In this document: positions 1 to 6,823 of the stretch, one piece after another
How the letters are laid out: each line of letters starts with the position of its first letter
Numbering within the stretch: position 1 is the stretch's first letter
Assembly: GCA_026001145.1 (NCBI GenBank)
Contig: BNZN01000030.1
Coordinates: 1 to 7,699, forward strand
DNA: 7,699 nt
Direction of reading: 5' to 3'
Origin: Clostridia bacterium
Lineage (GTDB): Bacteria > Bacillota > Clostridia > Oscillospirales > Ruminococcaceae
Made by a program: the position numbers and the translations under genes
Notes under the pieces: generated by a model
What the model saw: only the letters and a program-made list of their open reading frames with translations
Databases searched by the model: none
What the model was told of the DNA's origin: nothing

Positions 1-638
1 CAGATGACGAACTAAAATCGTTATTAGGTGAATATGATCGCAATTTCAAAGAACAGTTGGCACTTGGGTATTTGTTTAGCAAACCACTGTTGGCAAGTGA
101 AAACAATGATGCAATTGATGAGCTTTTGAAGTTTGCTTATGAGTTTGCAGACGGCGTTAAAGTGGATGATATGGATGAGCTCACAGGCAAATACCAAAAG
201 GCTCGCGAACAAATCTATCAACCATTCGTGGATGAACATGGGTATATTCTCGAAAACTTCTTGGTAAACGAATTTTTCAAAGATGGGCTGCCTTTCCTTT
301 ATTTCAAGGATATGAAGGACGCTATGCTTTATTTTGTGATTTATTTTAGTATGCTGGAGTTTATGATCTGCATGATAGCGCTTCGAGATGGAAAAATTGA
401 TGCCTCGAACGTCCATCAGTTGATTGTCCGTCTGGCAAAAAGATTTGAACCAGTTTCTCAACATTTTGAGAATAGATATGACGGGATAGTTACCAAAGAT
501 AAGTTTAAAATAGTTCTTGGCATTTTGGAAAATTTCCGTTTGAAGCACCTACAGGTGATTTTGGGATCGTTGGGAAGAAATACAAAACAGTCCGAGGAAA
601 AAGAGAAGAAAAAAGAAGAGGGAAAAGATGATCTTTAG
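1..638 (+). CDS. FliB-like (flagellin lysine-N-methylase family) protein, C-terminal part, 5' partial
   Basis: The frame is open from base 3 with no stop upstream, so the gene starts before the window. The TTG at 57 is probably internal. About 211 residues are visible. The stretch YILENFLVNEFFKDGLPF, followed by an aromatic- and Met-rich helix and a final helical segment, resembles the C-terminal half of FliB-type proteins, where a similar 'LEN-L-VN-FK--FPF' block occurs. This is a resemblance from memory, not a search result. In that family the Cys-rich N-terminal motif would lie outside the window, so catalytic ability cannot be judged. Family members are thought to methylate lysines of flagellin or other proteins; the substrate here is unknown and no flagellar gene is in view. 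The last 20 or so residues are almost all Lys, Glu and Asp. They are encoded by purine-rich DNA that also carries the murD Shine-Dalgarno. The TAG stop (636-638) lies inside murD, so translational coupling is likely. Confidence 0.6.
   Translation, partial: DDELKSLLGEYDRNFKEQLALGYLFSKPLLASENNDAIDELLKFAYEFADGVKVDDMDELTGKYQKAREQIYQPFVDEHGYILENFLVNEFFKDGLPFLYFKDMKDAMLYFVIYFSMLEFMICMIALRDGKIDASNVHQLIVRLAKRFEPVSQHFENRYDGIVTKDKFKIVLGILENFRLKHLQVILGSLGRNTKQSEEKEKKKEEGKDDL
616..622 (+). promoter_or_regulatory. Shine-Dalgarno of murD inside upstream gene
   Basis: AAGAGGG lies 5 bases before the ATG at 628, in the A/G-rich end of the upstream reading frame. It supports the ATG at 628 as the murD start and couples murD translation to the preceding gene. 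Confidence 0.65.
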
Positions 639-1992
639 AAGTTTTGTTGAGGTTTTAAAAAACAAGAAAATCGCGTTTATCGGAGTTGGGATAAGTCATA
701 CGGATGCTATCAGGATGTTTGCGAGAAATGGTGCAAACCTCTTGGTTTTGGATAAAAAAGCGATGTCTGGAGCAATAAGGGAAGAATTCGAAAACTTGAG
801 CATTGAGGGTCGAACAGGAGAGAAATACCTCGGAAAGTTGGATGCTGACATCTATTTTAGAACGCCGGGTATTCCATTTGATTCCGAAATGATACGCCGA
901 TTGAGAAAAAACGACAAGATTGTGACTAGCGAACTTGAGGTGTTTTTTGAGCTTTGTGCTGGAAGGATTATTGGGGTAACCGGAAGTGATGGAAAGACAA
1001 CAACTACGACATTAATTTATGAAATTTTGAAGCAGGCTGGGAAAAAAGTTCACATTGGAGGCAACATTGGACTGCCGCTTCTTGCAAGAGTAGATGAGAT
1101 TGAGTGCGACGATTTTGTGGTTGTGGAGCTTTCTAGTTTTCAACTTGAATCGATGAGAGTGAGCCCGGATATAGCGGTGATAACCAACATTTCCGAGAAT
1201 CATTTGAATGTGCACAAAACAATGGAAAATTATGTTGCTGCAAAAAAGAACATTATTTTGCACCAGAATGGGTTTTCTAGAACGGTTCTCAATGCGGGCG
1301 ACAATTACACTTCTGAGTTTGCGGAGCTTGTCCGTGGGCAGTTGGTTTTGTTTGGCGGCAGCAGAAACTCTAATGTTTTTGCTGAAGGTGGCAAGATTTG
1401 GTCAGGCAGCGAAGAAGTTTTGGAAATTGGTGACATCAAGTTGCGGGGGCAGCATAATGTTCAAAACTTTATGGCGGCGATTGCGGCGACGAGTGAATGG
1501 GCAACAGCAGCGGATATCAAAAAGGTGGCTACTGGCTTTGGTGGGGTAGAGCACAGAATTGAGTTTTGTGGTAAAATGAATAAGGCCGCTTGCTTTAATG
1601 ATTCGATTGCAACGACGCCTTTAAGAACAATGGCTGGGCTTGCCTCGTTTGAAGAGCCAATTGTTTTGATCGCTGGAGGTTCTGATAAAGGGCTTTGTTT
1701 TGATGAGCTAGGAGATGCAATCGCAAAACGAGTTAAGTGTTTGATTGTGACGGGGGAGACAGGACCCAAAATTAAAGAAGCGGCAGAAAAATCGCAATTT
1801 TTTAAAGCGCTTGATGTTTTTGAAGCAGCTGAACTTGGAACTGCCGTGGAGATTGCAAAGGAGCATTTGCAAGAAGGGGACGTTTTGCTCTTTTCACCGG
1901 CATCTGCGAGTTTCGATAAGTATAAAAACTTTGAAGAGCGCGGAGAGCATTTCAAAAAGATAATAGCTCAATTTGACGATAAAGATTCGTAG
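628..1992 (+). CDS. murD: UDP-N-acetylmuramoyl-L-alanine--D-glutamate ligase MurD
   Basis: This cytoplasmic Mur ligase adds D-glutamate to UDP-MurNAc-L-Ala using ATP, an essential step of peptidoglycan precursor synthesis. The 454 residues match the usual length of about 450. The N-terminal UDP-binding Rossmann domain starts at about residue 12 (KKIAFIGVGISH). The central ATPase domain carries the P-loop GVTGSDGKTT (116-125, Lys123), the ELSSFQLE block (Glu167 onward) and the AAKKNI motif, in which Lys206 aligns with the carbamylated lysine of E. coli MurD. The C-terminal domain shows the linker HRIEF, NDSIATTP, AGGSDKG and the diagnostic SPASASFDKYKNFEERG near the end. All key motifs are intact. 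The ATG at 628 has a good Shine-Dalgarno and overlaps the upstream gene by 11 bases. No other cell-wall genes adjoin it, so it lies outside a classical dcw cluster as far as the window shows. The CDF gene follows after 34 bases. Confidence 0.97.
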   Translation: MIFRSFVEVLKNKKIAFIGVGISHTDAIRMFARNGANLLVLDKKAMSGAIREEFENLSIEGRTGEKYLGKLDADIYFRTPGIPFDSEMIRRLRKNDKIVTSELEVFFELCAGRIIGVTGSDGKTTTTTLIYEILKQAGKKVHIGGNIGLPLLARVDEIECDDFVVVELSSFQLESMRVSPDIAVITNISENHLNVHKTMENYVAAKKNIILHQNGFSRTVLNAGDNYTSEFAELVRGQLVLFGGSRNSNVFAEGGKIWSGSEEVLEIGDIKLRGQHNVQNFMAAIAATSEWATAADIKKVATGFGGVEHRIEFCGKMNKAACFNDSIATTPLRTMAGLASFEEPIVLIAGGSDKGLCFDELGDAIAKRVKCLIVTGETGPKIKEAAEKSQFFKALDVFEAAELGTAVEIAKEHLQEGDVLLFSPASASFDKYKNFEERGEHFKKIIAQFDDKDS

Positions 1993-2014
1993 CTTTTGTG
2001 AAATGAAAAGAAAT

Positions 2015-2019
2015 GGTGG
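2015..2019 (+). promoter_or_regulatory. Probable Shine-Dalgarno supporting GTG start of CDF gene
   Basis: GGTGG (one mismatch to GGAGG) sits 7 bases before the in-frame GTG at 2027. The alternative in-frame starts, TTG at 1973 (inside murD) and ATG at 2003, have no recognisable Shine-Dalgarno. GTG 2027 also places the first membrane helix about 8 residues from the N-terminus, as is normal in this family. Confidence 0.5.
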
Positions 2020-2026
2020 GACTAAC

Positions 2027-2965
2027 GTGGGACGAAAATCAACAAAAAACATAGGATGGGCCTTGATTCTTGATCTTGTTTTTTTTCTGCTTGAAATTGT
2101 TGGTGGAAAGCTTACCCACAGTATGTCGGTTATTATGGGGGCACTTCATGATTCCGGGGATATTGTTGCAATCGGAATTGCTTGGGCGGCTGAAAAAATA
2201 ACCGAAAGAAGACCCAACGAAAAATACACTTACGGCTACATGCGGTTTTCGTTCTTTGGTGCTCTTGTTAACTCATTAATTTTGCTAACAACATCCTTGC
2301 TGATGTTACATAGCGTCATCTCGGACTTAAGGTCACCAGCAGAAGTCGACCACGACAAAATGGTTTGGCTAGCGGTTTTAGGCATTTTGTTCAAGGGGTT
2401 TGCAGCCCTTAAGACGGCAAAAGGGAAGGGGATTAGTGAAAAGGTTGTTAACTTGCATTTGATGCAAGACGTGCTGAACTGGGTGGCGGTTTTGTTTGTT
2501 GGGTTGCTAATTAAATTCTTTAACGTGAATATTTTGGATCCGCTTTTATCGTTGGGGATCGTTGTTTTCGTTTTGATTAATGTCGCCAAAAACCTAAAAG
2601 TAATTTTCGAGGTGTTGCTTGAAAGAGCACCCAAAAACGTTAATGTTGCGGAACTTAAAAATCAACTCATGGAGCACAGAAACATTACGAATATCCACCA
2701 CATACACATGTGGCTCGCAGATGGCATTAATACTTATTCGACGTTGCATGTTGTTGTTAGAGATAATCTGGGTGAGACTGAACTTTCGAACATTAAGAAA
2801 TATGTTAGAGAAATCATGGAAAGACACAATGTTGGGCACGTTACAGTTGAGATTGAATTTGAAAATGAACGTTGCAAAGAGGATGATTGTGAATTTGAAA
2901 TGAGAGGTTTCGCGGTCGGGAAAAATTACGATCACCACCACAATTTTCATGATCACGGTCATTAA
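2027..2965 (+). CDS. Cation diffusion facilitator (CDF) family metal exporter, CzcD/ZitB-like
   Basis: This is an inner-membrane divalent metal/proton antiporter, probably exporting zinc or related ions. With the GTG start it has 312 residues, normal for the family; TTG 1973 would give 330. Six hydrophobic helices are visible. Helix 1 carries the conserved E23 and GG (26-27). Helix 2 carries H41-D42 and D45 (GALHDSGD), and helix 5 carries H144 and D148 (NLHLMQD). The transport site is therefore of the His-Asp/His-Asp type seen in zinc-selective members. The cytoplasmic C-terminal domain contains the typical HHIHMWLADG segment. The protein ends in a His-rich tail (DHHHNFHDHGH) likely to bind metal. 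The exact substrate is an inference. It follows murD by 34 bases and is probably co-transcribed. Part of its 3' end (2830-2879) is duplicated at 6847-6896, on the far side of the next gene, so the present tail may not be the ancestral one. Confidence 0.93.
   Translation: MGRKSTKNIGWALILDLVFFLLEIVGGKLTHSMSVIMGALHDSGDIVAIGIAWAAEKITERRPNEKYTYGYMRFSFFGALVNSLILLTTSLLMLHSVISDLRSPAEVDHDKMVWLAVLGILFKGFAALKTAKGKGISEKVVNLHLMQDVLNWVAVLFVGLLIKFFNVNILDPLLSLGIVVFVLINVAKNLKVIFEVLLERAPKNVNVAELKNQLMEHRNITNIHHIHMWLADGINTYSTLHVVVRDNLGETELSNIKKYVREIMERHNVGHVTVEIEFENERCKEDDCEFEMRGFAVGKNYDHHHNFHDHGH
2830..2879 (+). repeat. 50-bp perfect direct repeat, copy 1 (inside CDF gene)
   Basis: The 50 bases are identical to 6847-6896. 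They encode NVGHVTVEIEFENERC plus the next codon in the cytoplasmic domain of the CDF protein. Beyond the perfect block weaker similarity continues for about 10 bases (aaagAggaTgatt against aaagTggaGgatt), then the copies diverge. The two copies are 4017 bp apart in the same orientation and bracket the large surface-protein gene. Confidence 0.97.
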
Positions 2966-2980
2966 GTAGGCGCAAATGGT

Positions 2981-3035
2981 TTTGTTATAGAATTGCATGT
3001 TCAGTTGCTTATAACAAATCTATTTGCTATTTTTT
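2981..3035 (+). terminator. Weak AT-rich hairpin plus T-run after CDF gene
   Basis: A perfect 9-bp inverted repeat, TTTGTTATA (2981-2989) and TATAACAAA (3010-3018), encloses a 20-base loop. A TTTTTT run follows at about 3030-3035. It lies just past the CDF stop and could end the murD-CDF transcript. The stem has one GC pair, the loop is long, and the T-run is about 12 bases from the stem, so this would be an inefficient terminator. It could equally be a binding site or have no role. Confidence 0.35.
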
Positions 3036-3101
3036 GCGGTTATGGTTCTGATTATGTTCTAAAAATCTAATTGGTTGCAAGTCAAGTGGTGTTGGAAAGA
3101 G

Positions 3102-3131
3102 TTGACAAAAATATGGTAATTGTGGTAAAGT
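3102..3131 (+). promoter_or_regulatory. Sigma-A-type promoter with extended -10 for the surface-protein gene
   Basis: A perfect -35 TTGACA (3102-3107) is followed by an 18-base spacer and TAAAGT (3126-3131, 4 of 6 matches to TATAAT). TG sits at 3123-3124, giving an extended -10 (TGgTAAAGT). Transcription should begin near 3138, leaving a leader of about 90 bases before the ATG at 3227. The gene thus has its own promoter, independent of murD-CDF. Apart from this promoter, the preceding hairpin and the ribosome binding site, I see nothing else in 2966-3226. Confidence 0.65.
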
Positions 3132-3209
3132 TATGGAGATGAATGGAATTGCGGAAAACTGCGGGGGTGGCCTGCTGAAATATTTAACACTATATTGACT
3201 TTTAGATTT

Positions 3210-3216
3210 AGGAAGG
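3210..3216 (+). promoter_or_regulatory. Shine-Dalgarno of the surface-protein gene
   Basis: AGGAAGG is separated from the ATG at 3227 by 10 bases. It fixes the start immediately before a classical signal peptide. Confidence 0.65.
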
Positions 3217-3226
3217 TACGAAGAAT

Positions 3227-6200
3227 ATGGGTAGGCATGGGAGTAGGCGAAGGGTTGTGTCGATTTTTTTGGCAGGTGCGGTGGTTTGTTCTACGATCAA
3301 TCCGTTTGTTGTGGTTGCAGGTGACCTTAATTTTTGGGTGATAGGGCCAGACAATAGACCCAAACCTCTGAGCACGTCAGGGCTTAGCTTTCCGCAGGAT
3401 GATAACGAAGGAACTGGCCCGATTCTGATGTCGAAGACTCGGGATGAGCCAATTCCAGATGAGATTGCGCAGCACCTTGCGCTTGCTGACGGAATAACGA
3501 CTGCCGTTGGTAATATTGATGATACCCCAGCTGTGGATACAGATCCGCACGCTGTAAAGACTGCGGAGGCGTTTCAGAATGCGTTGGAGTGGTTGATGAA
3601 ACTGAATAGGTTAATTGGTGAGGAACTTGGGCGCACAGGGAGAGAGCTTAACTACTCGACAGATGAGGCGATAAGGCAGAAAGTTCAAGCGATGATTGCA
3701 AAGATGTATGGAATTTACAGCCGGCGGGGAGACGGAAATGTCGGTGGTCTGGCTACGGGAACAGACCTCACAAACCCGGCCAATGTCAACAAGGAGAGCT
3801 TGGACGCAACATTGAGCAAATATGGTAATGGACAACCAGCTGCTGGTGAGCATCCGTCGCTTCTTAAGAGAGACGCTGACAATGAGGCAAATGAAATGGA
3901 GGATAAAGCCAGAAGGGCGTGCGCTGTCGATGATGCTTGGGGTCGAGACTCCGCTATTGGCGCACCAAAGCTAGACGGTGGGTCTGGTGGCGGTCGCAAC
4001 TTTGTGACTTGCATAGCACCGAGCGATGAGATAGATTCTTCTGTCGAAGGGCACCATAGCAATCCGGACAGCCTTGCCACTGAGTTGAGGGACAAGTTGG
4101 TGTGTTTGCACGGCGATGAAATTGGAAGAGACCCGACTGTTTTCAAAAATTTTCTTAACAGAAATAACTTTGCTACGTGTGGCGGAGGCCCTGTTGCTGG
4201 TAATATGGTGAGATTTGATCCTTCTAGGGTTCGCGATGTTGCTGCTGGCGGCGTGGAAGTGTCGCATGCCGGATCGTTGAAGAAGACCGATGATGTCAAG
4301 CTTGGCGTAAAGAGCAAAAACGCCACTGATAATTTGAAGGACTTGCAAAGATATCGACGCAGATTGGAATGCGCACGTCGTGCCTGGGAGCGAATGGAGC
4401 AACGTTTTGCCGGGGACGCTACTGTCCTTGTGAAAGACCAATTGGACGTCACGGCCATCAAAAAAGCGCAATTGGATGACGCGGAAACCCGCAACACGGT
4501 CAAAGAAGCCATCGAAAAGGCCGCCAACCTCGAAGGTGATGTTCCAGAGCTGCGACGCATTGATGCGTTAAGAACTGTCGTCGATGCGGCAACGTTGCGG
4601 GCGGCGATCAACGCGTTCGCGGTGGTCGCCGATGTTGGCGAGGAACTAAATGATGTCACGATTACCGCTGTAAACGCGCTCCTTGCGAAGCCATTTCCCT
4701 ATTTCGGGGAGGTCCTGGTTGCCGAAAGCGGCTGGCCGTTTGTGCGCGAAGACACGTCGATGAACGAAGCACTTCTCATGGTGCGCTTGTGCAAGGGAGA
4801 AAATTGGCAAGCGCAGCTGCCGCAGCTCCTACCGGAGCGTGCGGATTCCAATCGATCCATGCTTTCCTGCGCCTACATGGCGCACGCGCTACCGAACGAT
4901 CCGGATGACGGCCAGCTCTGGCTGGGTGTTGATGACAAACAGCTCAGGATGAATGACGTCGGTGGCGGGGATGCGGACGTTCCGAAAGACACTTGTCGAG
5001 AGCTCGGAGCGTGGGCTTGCGATGCTATTGGGATTTGGGACACTGCGGCCAATCAGCCGGTCGAGTGGCCTGATGGACGAAACAACAACTACCCCGCTTG
5101 CATGACTATACTTTCCGCGCTTCACGACGCGCATGAAGAGGTTATTAAGGAAAATACACTTCTTTCGAATGTTCCTTGTGCCGGGATTCCTCCGAATTCG
5201 ATTTTTGGGTCACAAGGATTGGCTGCCGATTTGTATAACAACTCTGCGGCGCCGGGCCGGGCGCTTTCTAGATCGCTCGAAGGGGTTTTGCAAGATGCGA
5301 TTCCGGAGGGTAGAACTGTGCAGGAACAGCTAACAAGAGTGATTAAATGGATATTTTATTGGTCGATTGAAAGGGCTAAATTCATCATGGAAAAAGTTGA
5401 CGGTGCCGAATCTAAAGCTGCGCTAGATACTGTCTGCGACTACTTGGGCGGTGGGAGCAACTATTCCGTGAGGTTTGTTGGGGCAACTGTTAACGGCAGA
5501 TCCTATTCGTCACCATCGGAATGCCCGATAAAAGTGGAAATTGTGTCGTCCACTAGTGTGCCAAAGGTCGATACAAAGGTCAAATGTGCGGCCCTGCCGC
5601 AAGAGGGAACGTTGACAGAAAAGCCGTTTGCCATCAAGATTTATTGTCCGGACGTTGTGGATGGCAAGACGAATAGTGATGCTGACTTTACCATTGAATT
5701 TAAAATTTTAGACAATAATGGCGGCTATTCGGATGAGTATGTAGGGTCTGGAAAGTTCAGCGGAATTGCAACGAAGGCGCCAGAGGCAACAATTAATGAG
5801 TCTGGCCCGTCGCGCGTGATTTGCGTGAAACAATCAGGACAAATAATATCACAGGACCTAATCTATGAGATAAAAGAGTCCCGTGAAAAGAGAGTGACAA
5901 TCGAAATTCCTGACGGTAAGGAACCGGAAGTAGTTAAAGTTGAACTGGATACGAGTCGACTGAAAGCTGGACTGAAACCATCAGCCGAACTTGTTGCGGA
6001 ACCAAAAGTAGAAAAAATGTATAACAAAAACGGGACAGAAATTGCTGTCGTTGACGTACATGGCGTTCCTGGAGGCGGCAAGCAGGTGTTTTCGGTCTTG
6101 CGTGAATGGTTGGGCGGTGCGTGGGAATCCATAAGGAATGGGCAGAAGGGCCCTGGATATTTGGGGAACCGCGAGGACATGGAGAATAATCTAGGGAAGC

Positions 6201-6721
6201 AACCAGCTAGCGCTGTGAGGGCAGCAGCTGCAACAGATGGCTGTTTTAGTACGGACCCAGCAAGGATGATAGAATGGAAGTGCGTGAACGACTATATTGA
6301 ATTCACGTTGGATCATAATGTGAAGGACTACAATCCTGATACCGATGTGATTATGCTTGCAACGAAGCCGATTAGTGAAGAGAACATGGTTGAGATTCCA
6401 GAGCCAGATGCAGAGAAAAAGTCAGAAAAAGAAGAGAAAGAAGCTGAAGTCACAAAAGAGGACGCGGACGTCGCTGATAACGGAGATGACGATGAGGATA
6501 ATAAGGCCCCCGAGAAATTGAAAGATGCGAATATAGCAGGCGGTTCTGCCGATGATTTGCTTGCGTCGAAGGGTGCTGATGCTAGTGTTCCGGAGGCAGC
6601 AGTTGCTGTTAAAAACAACATTATCGCACGTGGAGGGTCTGCAAACAGCTCTGTTTTCAGTGTGATTGCGCTACTGTGCCTTGTTGGTGCTGTGGTGACC
6701 TTCAAAAAGAAAAAAAGTTAG
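3227..6721 (+). CDS. Large exported, Cys-rich, C-terminally membrane-anchored surface protein of unknown family
   Basis: I do not recognise a family for this 1164-residue protein. Residues 1-31 form a signal peptide: Arg-rich n-region (SRRRVVSIFLAG), hydrophobic core, likely cleavage VVVA/GD after Ala31. The last 23 residues are a membrane helix (about 1142-1159) followed by KKKKS, so the protein is probably anchored outside the cell by its C-terminus. No LPxTG-like sortase motif precedes the helix. Before it lies a strongly charged, acidic, low-complexity stalk (about 1056-1100, rich in Glu, Lys and Asp). Between the ends are 18 cysteines, first at 232 and last at 1019, an even number that suits disulfide bonding. 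Residues about 375-480 look helical, possibly coiled coil. About 760-870 look beta-rich and may be Ig-like. The gene has its own promoter and terminator and lies between two copies of a CDF 3' segment. GC content changes from about 49% to 57% to 40% along the gene. Adhesion or interaction with neighbouring cells is a guess from architecture only. Confidence 0.85.
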   Translation: MGRHGSRRRVVSIFLAGAVVCSTINPFVVVAGDLNFWVIGPDNRPKPLSTSGLSFPQDDNEGTGPILMSKTRDEPIPDEIAQHLALADGITTAVGNIDDTPAVDTDPHAVKTAEAFQNALEWLMKLNRLIGEELGRTGRELNYSTDEAIRQKVQAMIAKMYGIYSRRGDGNVGGLATGTDLTNPANVNKESLDATLSKYGNGQPAAGEHPSLLKRDADNEANEMEDKARRACAVDDAWGRDSAIGAPKLDGGSGGGRNFVTCIAPSDEIDSSVEGHHSNPDSLATELRDKLVCLHGDEIGRDPTVFKNFLNRNNFATCGGGPVAGNMVRFDPSRVRDVAAGGVEVSHAGSLKKTDDVKLGVKSKNATDNLKDLQRYRRRLECARRAWERMEQRFAGDATVLVKDQLDVTAIKKAQLDDAETRNTVKEAIEKAANLEGDVPELRRIDALRTVVDAATLRAAINAFAVVADVGEELNDVTITAVNALLAKPFPYFGEVLVAESGWPFVREDTSMNEALLMVRLCKGENWQAQLPQLLPERADSNRSMLSCAYMAHALPNDPDDGQLWLGVDDKQLRMNDVGGGDADVPKDTCRELGAWACDAIGIWDTAANQPVEWPDGRNNNYPACMTILSALHDAHEEVIKENTLLSNVPCAGIPPNSIFGSQGLAADLYNNSAAPGRALSRSLEGVLQDAIPEGRTVQEQLTRVIKWIFYWSIERAKFIMEKVDGAESKAALDTVCDYLGGGSNYSVRFVGATVNGRSYSSPSECPIKVEIVSSTSVPKVDTKVKCAALPQEGTLTEKPFAIKIYCPDVVDGKTNSDADFTIEFKILDNNGGYSDEYVGSGKFSGIATKAPEATINESGPSRVICVKQSGQIISQDLIYEIKESREKRVTIEIPDGKEPEVVKVELDTSRLKAGLKPSAELVAEPKVEKMYNKNGTEIAVVDVHGVPGGGKQVFSVLREWLGGAWESIRNGQKGPGYLGNREDMENNLGKQPASAVRAAAATDGCFSTDPARMIEWKCVNDYIEFTLDHNVKDYNPDTDVIMLATKPISEENMVEIPEPDAEKKSEKEEKEAEVTKEDADVADNGDDDEDNKAPEKLKDANIAGGSADDLLASKGADASVPEAAVAVKNNIIARGGSANSSVFSVIALLCLVGAVVTFKKKKS

Positions 6722-6757
6722 CGAAAGTTAACACTAGAAACTCTTTTGGTCGAGTTG

Positions 6758-6783
6758 GGCAGGAAGCGCCTGCCTCTTTTTTT
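6758..6783 (+). terminator. Strong rho-independent terminator of the surface-protein gene
   Basis: GGCAGG (6758-6763) pairs with CCTGCC (6769-6774) around a 5-base loop. TC and then seven T residues (6777-6783) follow. It starts 36 bases after the stop codon. A smaller 5-bp hairpin (AACTC 6739-6743 with GAGTT 6752-6756) stands just before it. The T-run is on the plus strand only, so it serves the surface-protein gene and not the converging tpiA. Confidence 0.92.
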
Positions 6784-6823
6784 GTTGTGCTCGATTTGTA
6801 TATTGGGGGAGAGTAATTTTTGA

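Noticed and set aside
1973..2026. TTG at 1973 or ATG at 2003 as start of the CDF gene
   Set aside because: Neither has a Shine-Dalgarno, and TTG 1973 lies within murD. GTG 2027 has GGTGG at 7-base spacing. The ATG at 2003 remains possible.
3227..3292. Lipoprotein signal peptide ending at Cys21
   Set aside because: The residues before the cysteine are A-V-V. A lipobox needs Gly, Ala or Ser at -1, and a normal signal-peptidase I site is present at Ala31.
3715..4659. Long minus-strand reading frame opposite the surface-protein gene (also shorter ones at 1461-1955 and 6328-6705)
   Set aside because: Ser/Pro/Ala-rich shadows of the real coding strand, without recognisable domains; they arise from the codon composition of the plus-strand genes.
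6064..6090. GVPGGGKQ in the surface protein as a Walker A nucleotide-binding loop
   Set aside because: The lysine is followed by Gln instead of Ser/Thr, there is no Walker B partner, and the segment lies in an extracellular region without ATP-binding context.
6640..6721. Sortase (LPxTG-type) anchoring signal
   Set aside because: The membrane helix and basic tail are present, but the preceding residues (IIARGGSANSS) contain no LPxTG, NPxTN or similar motif.
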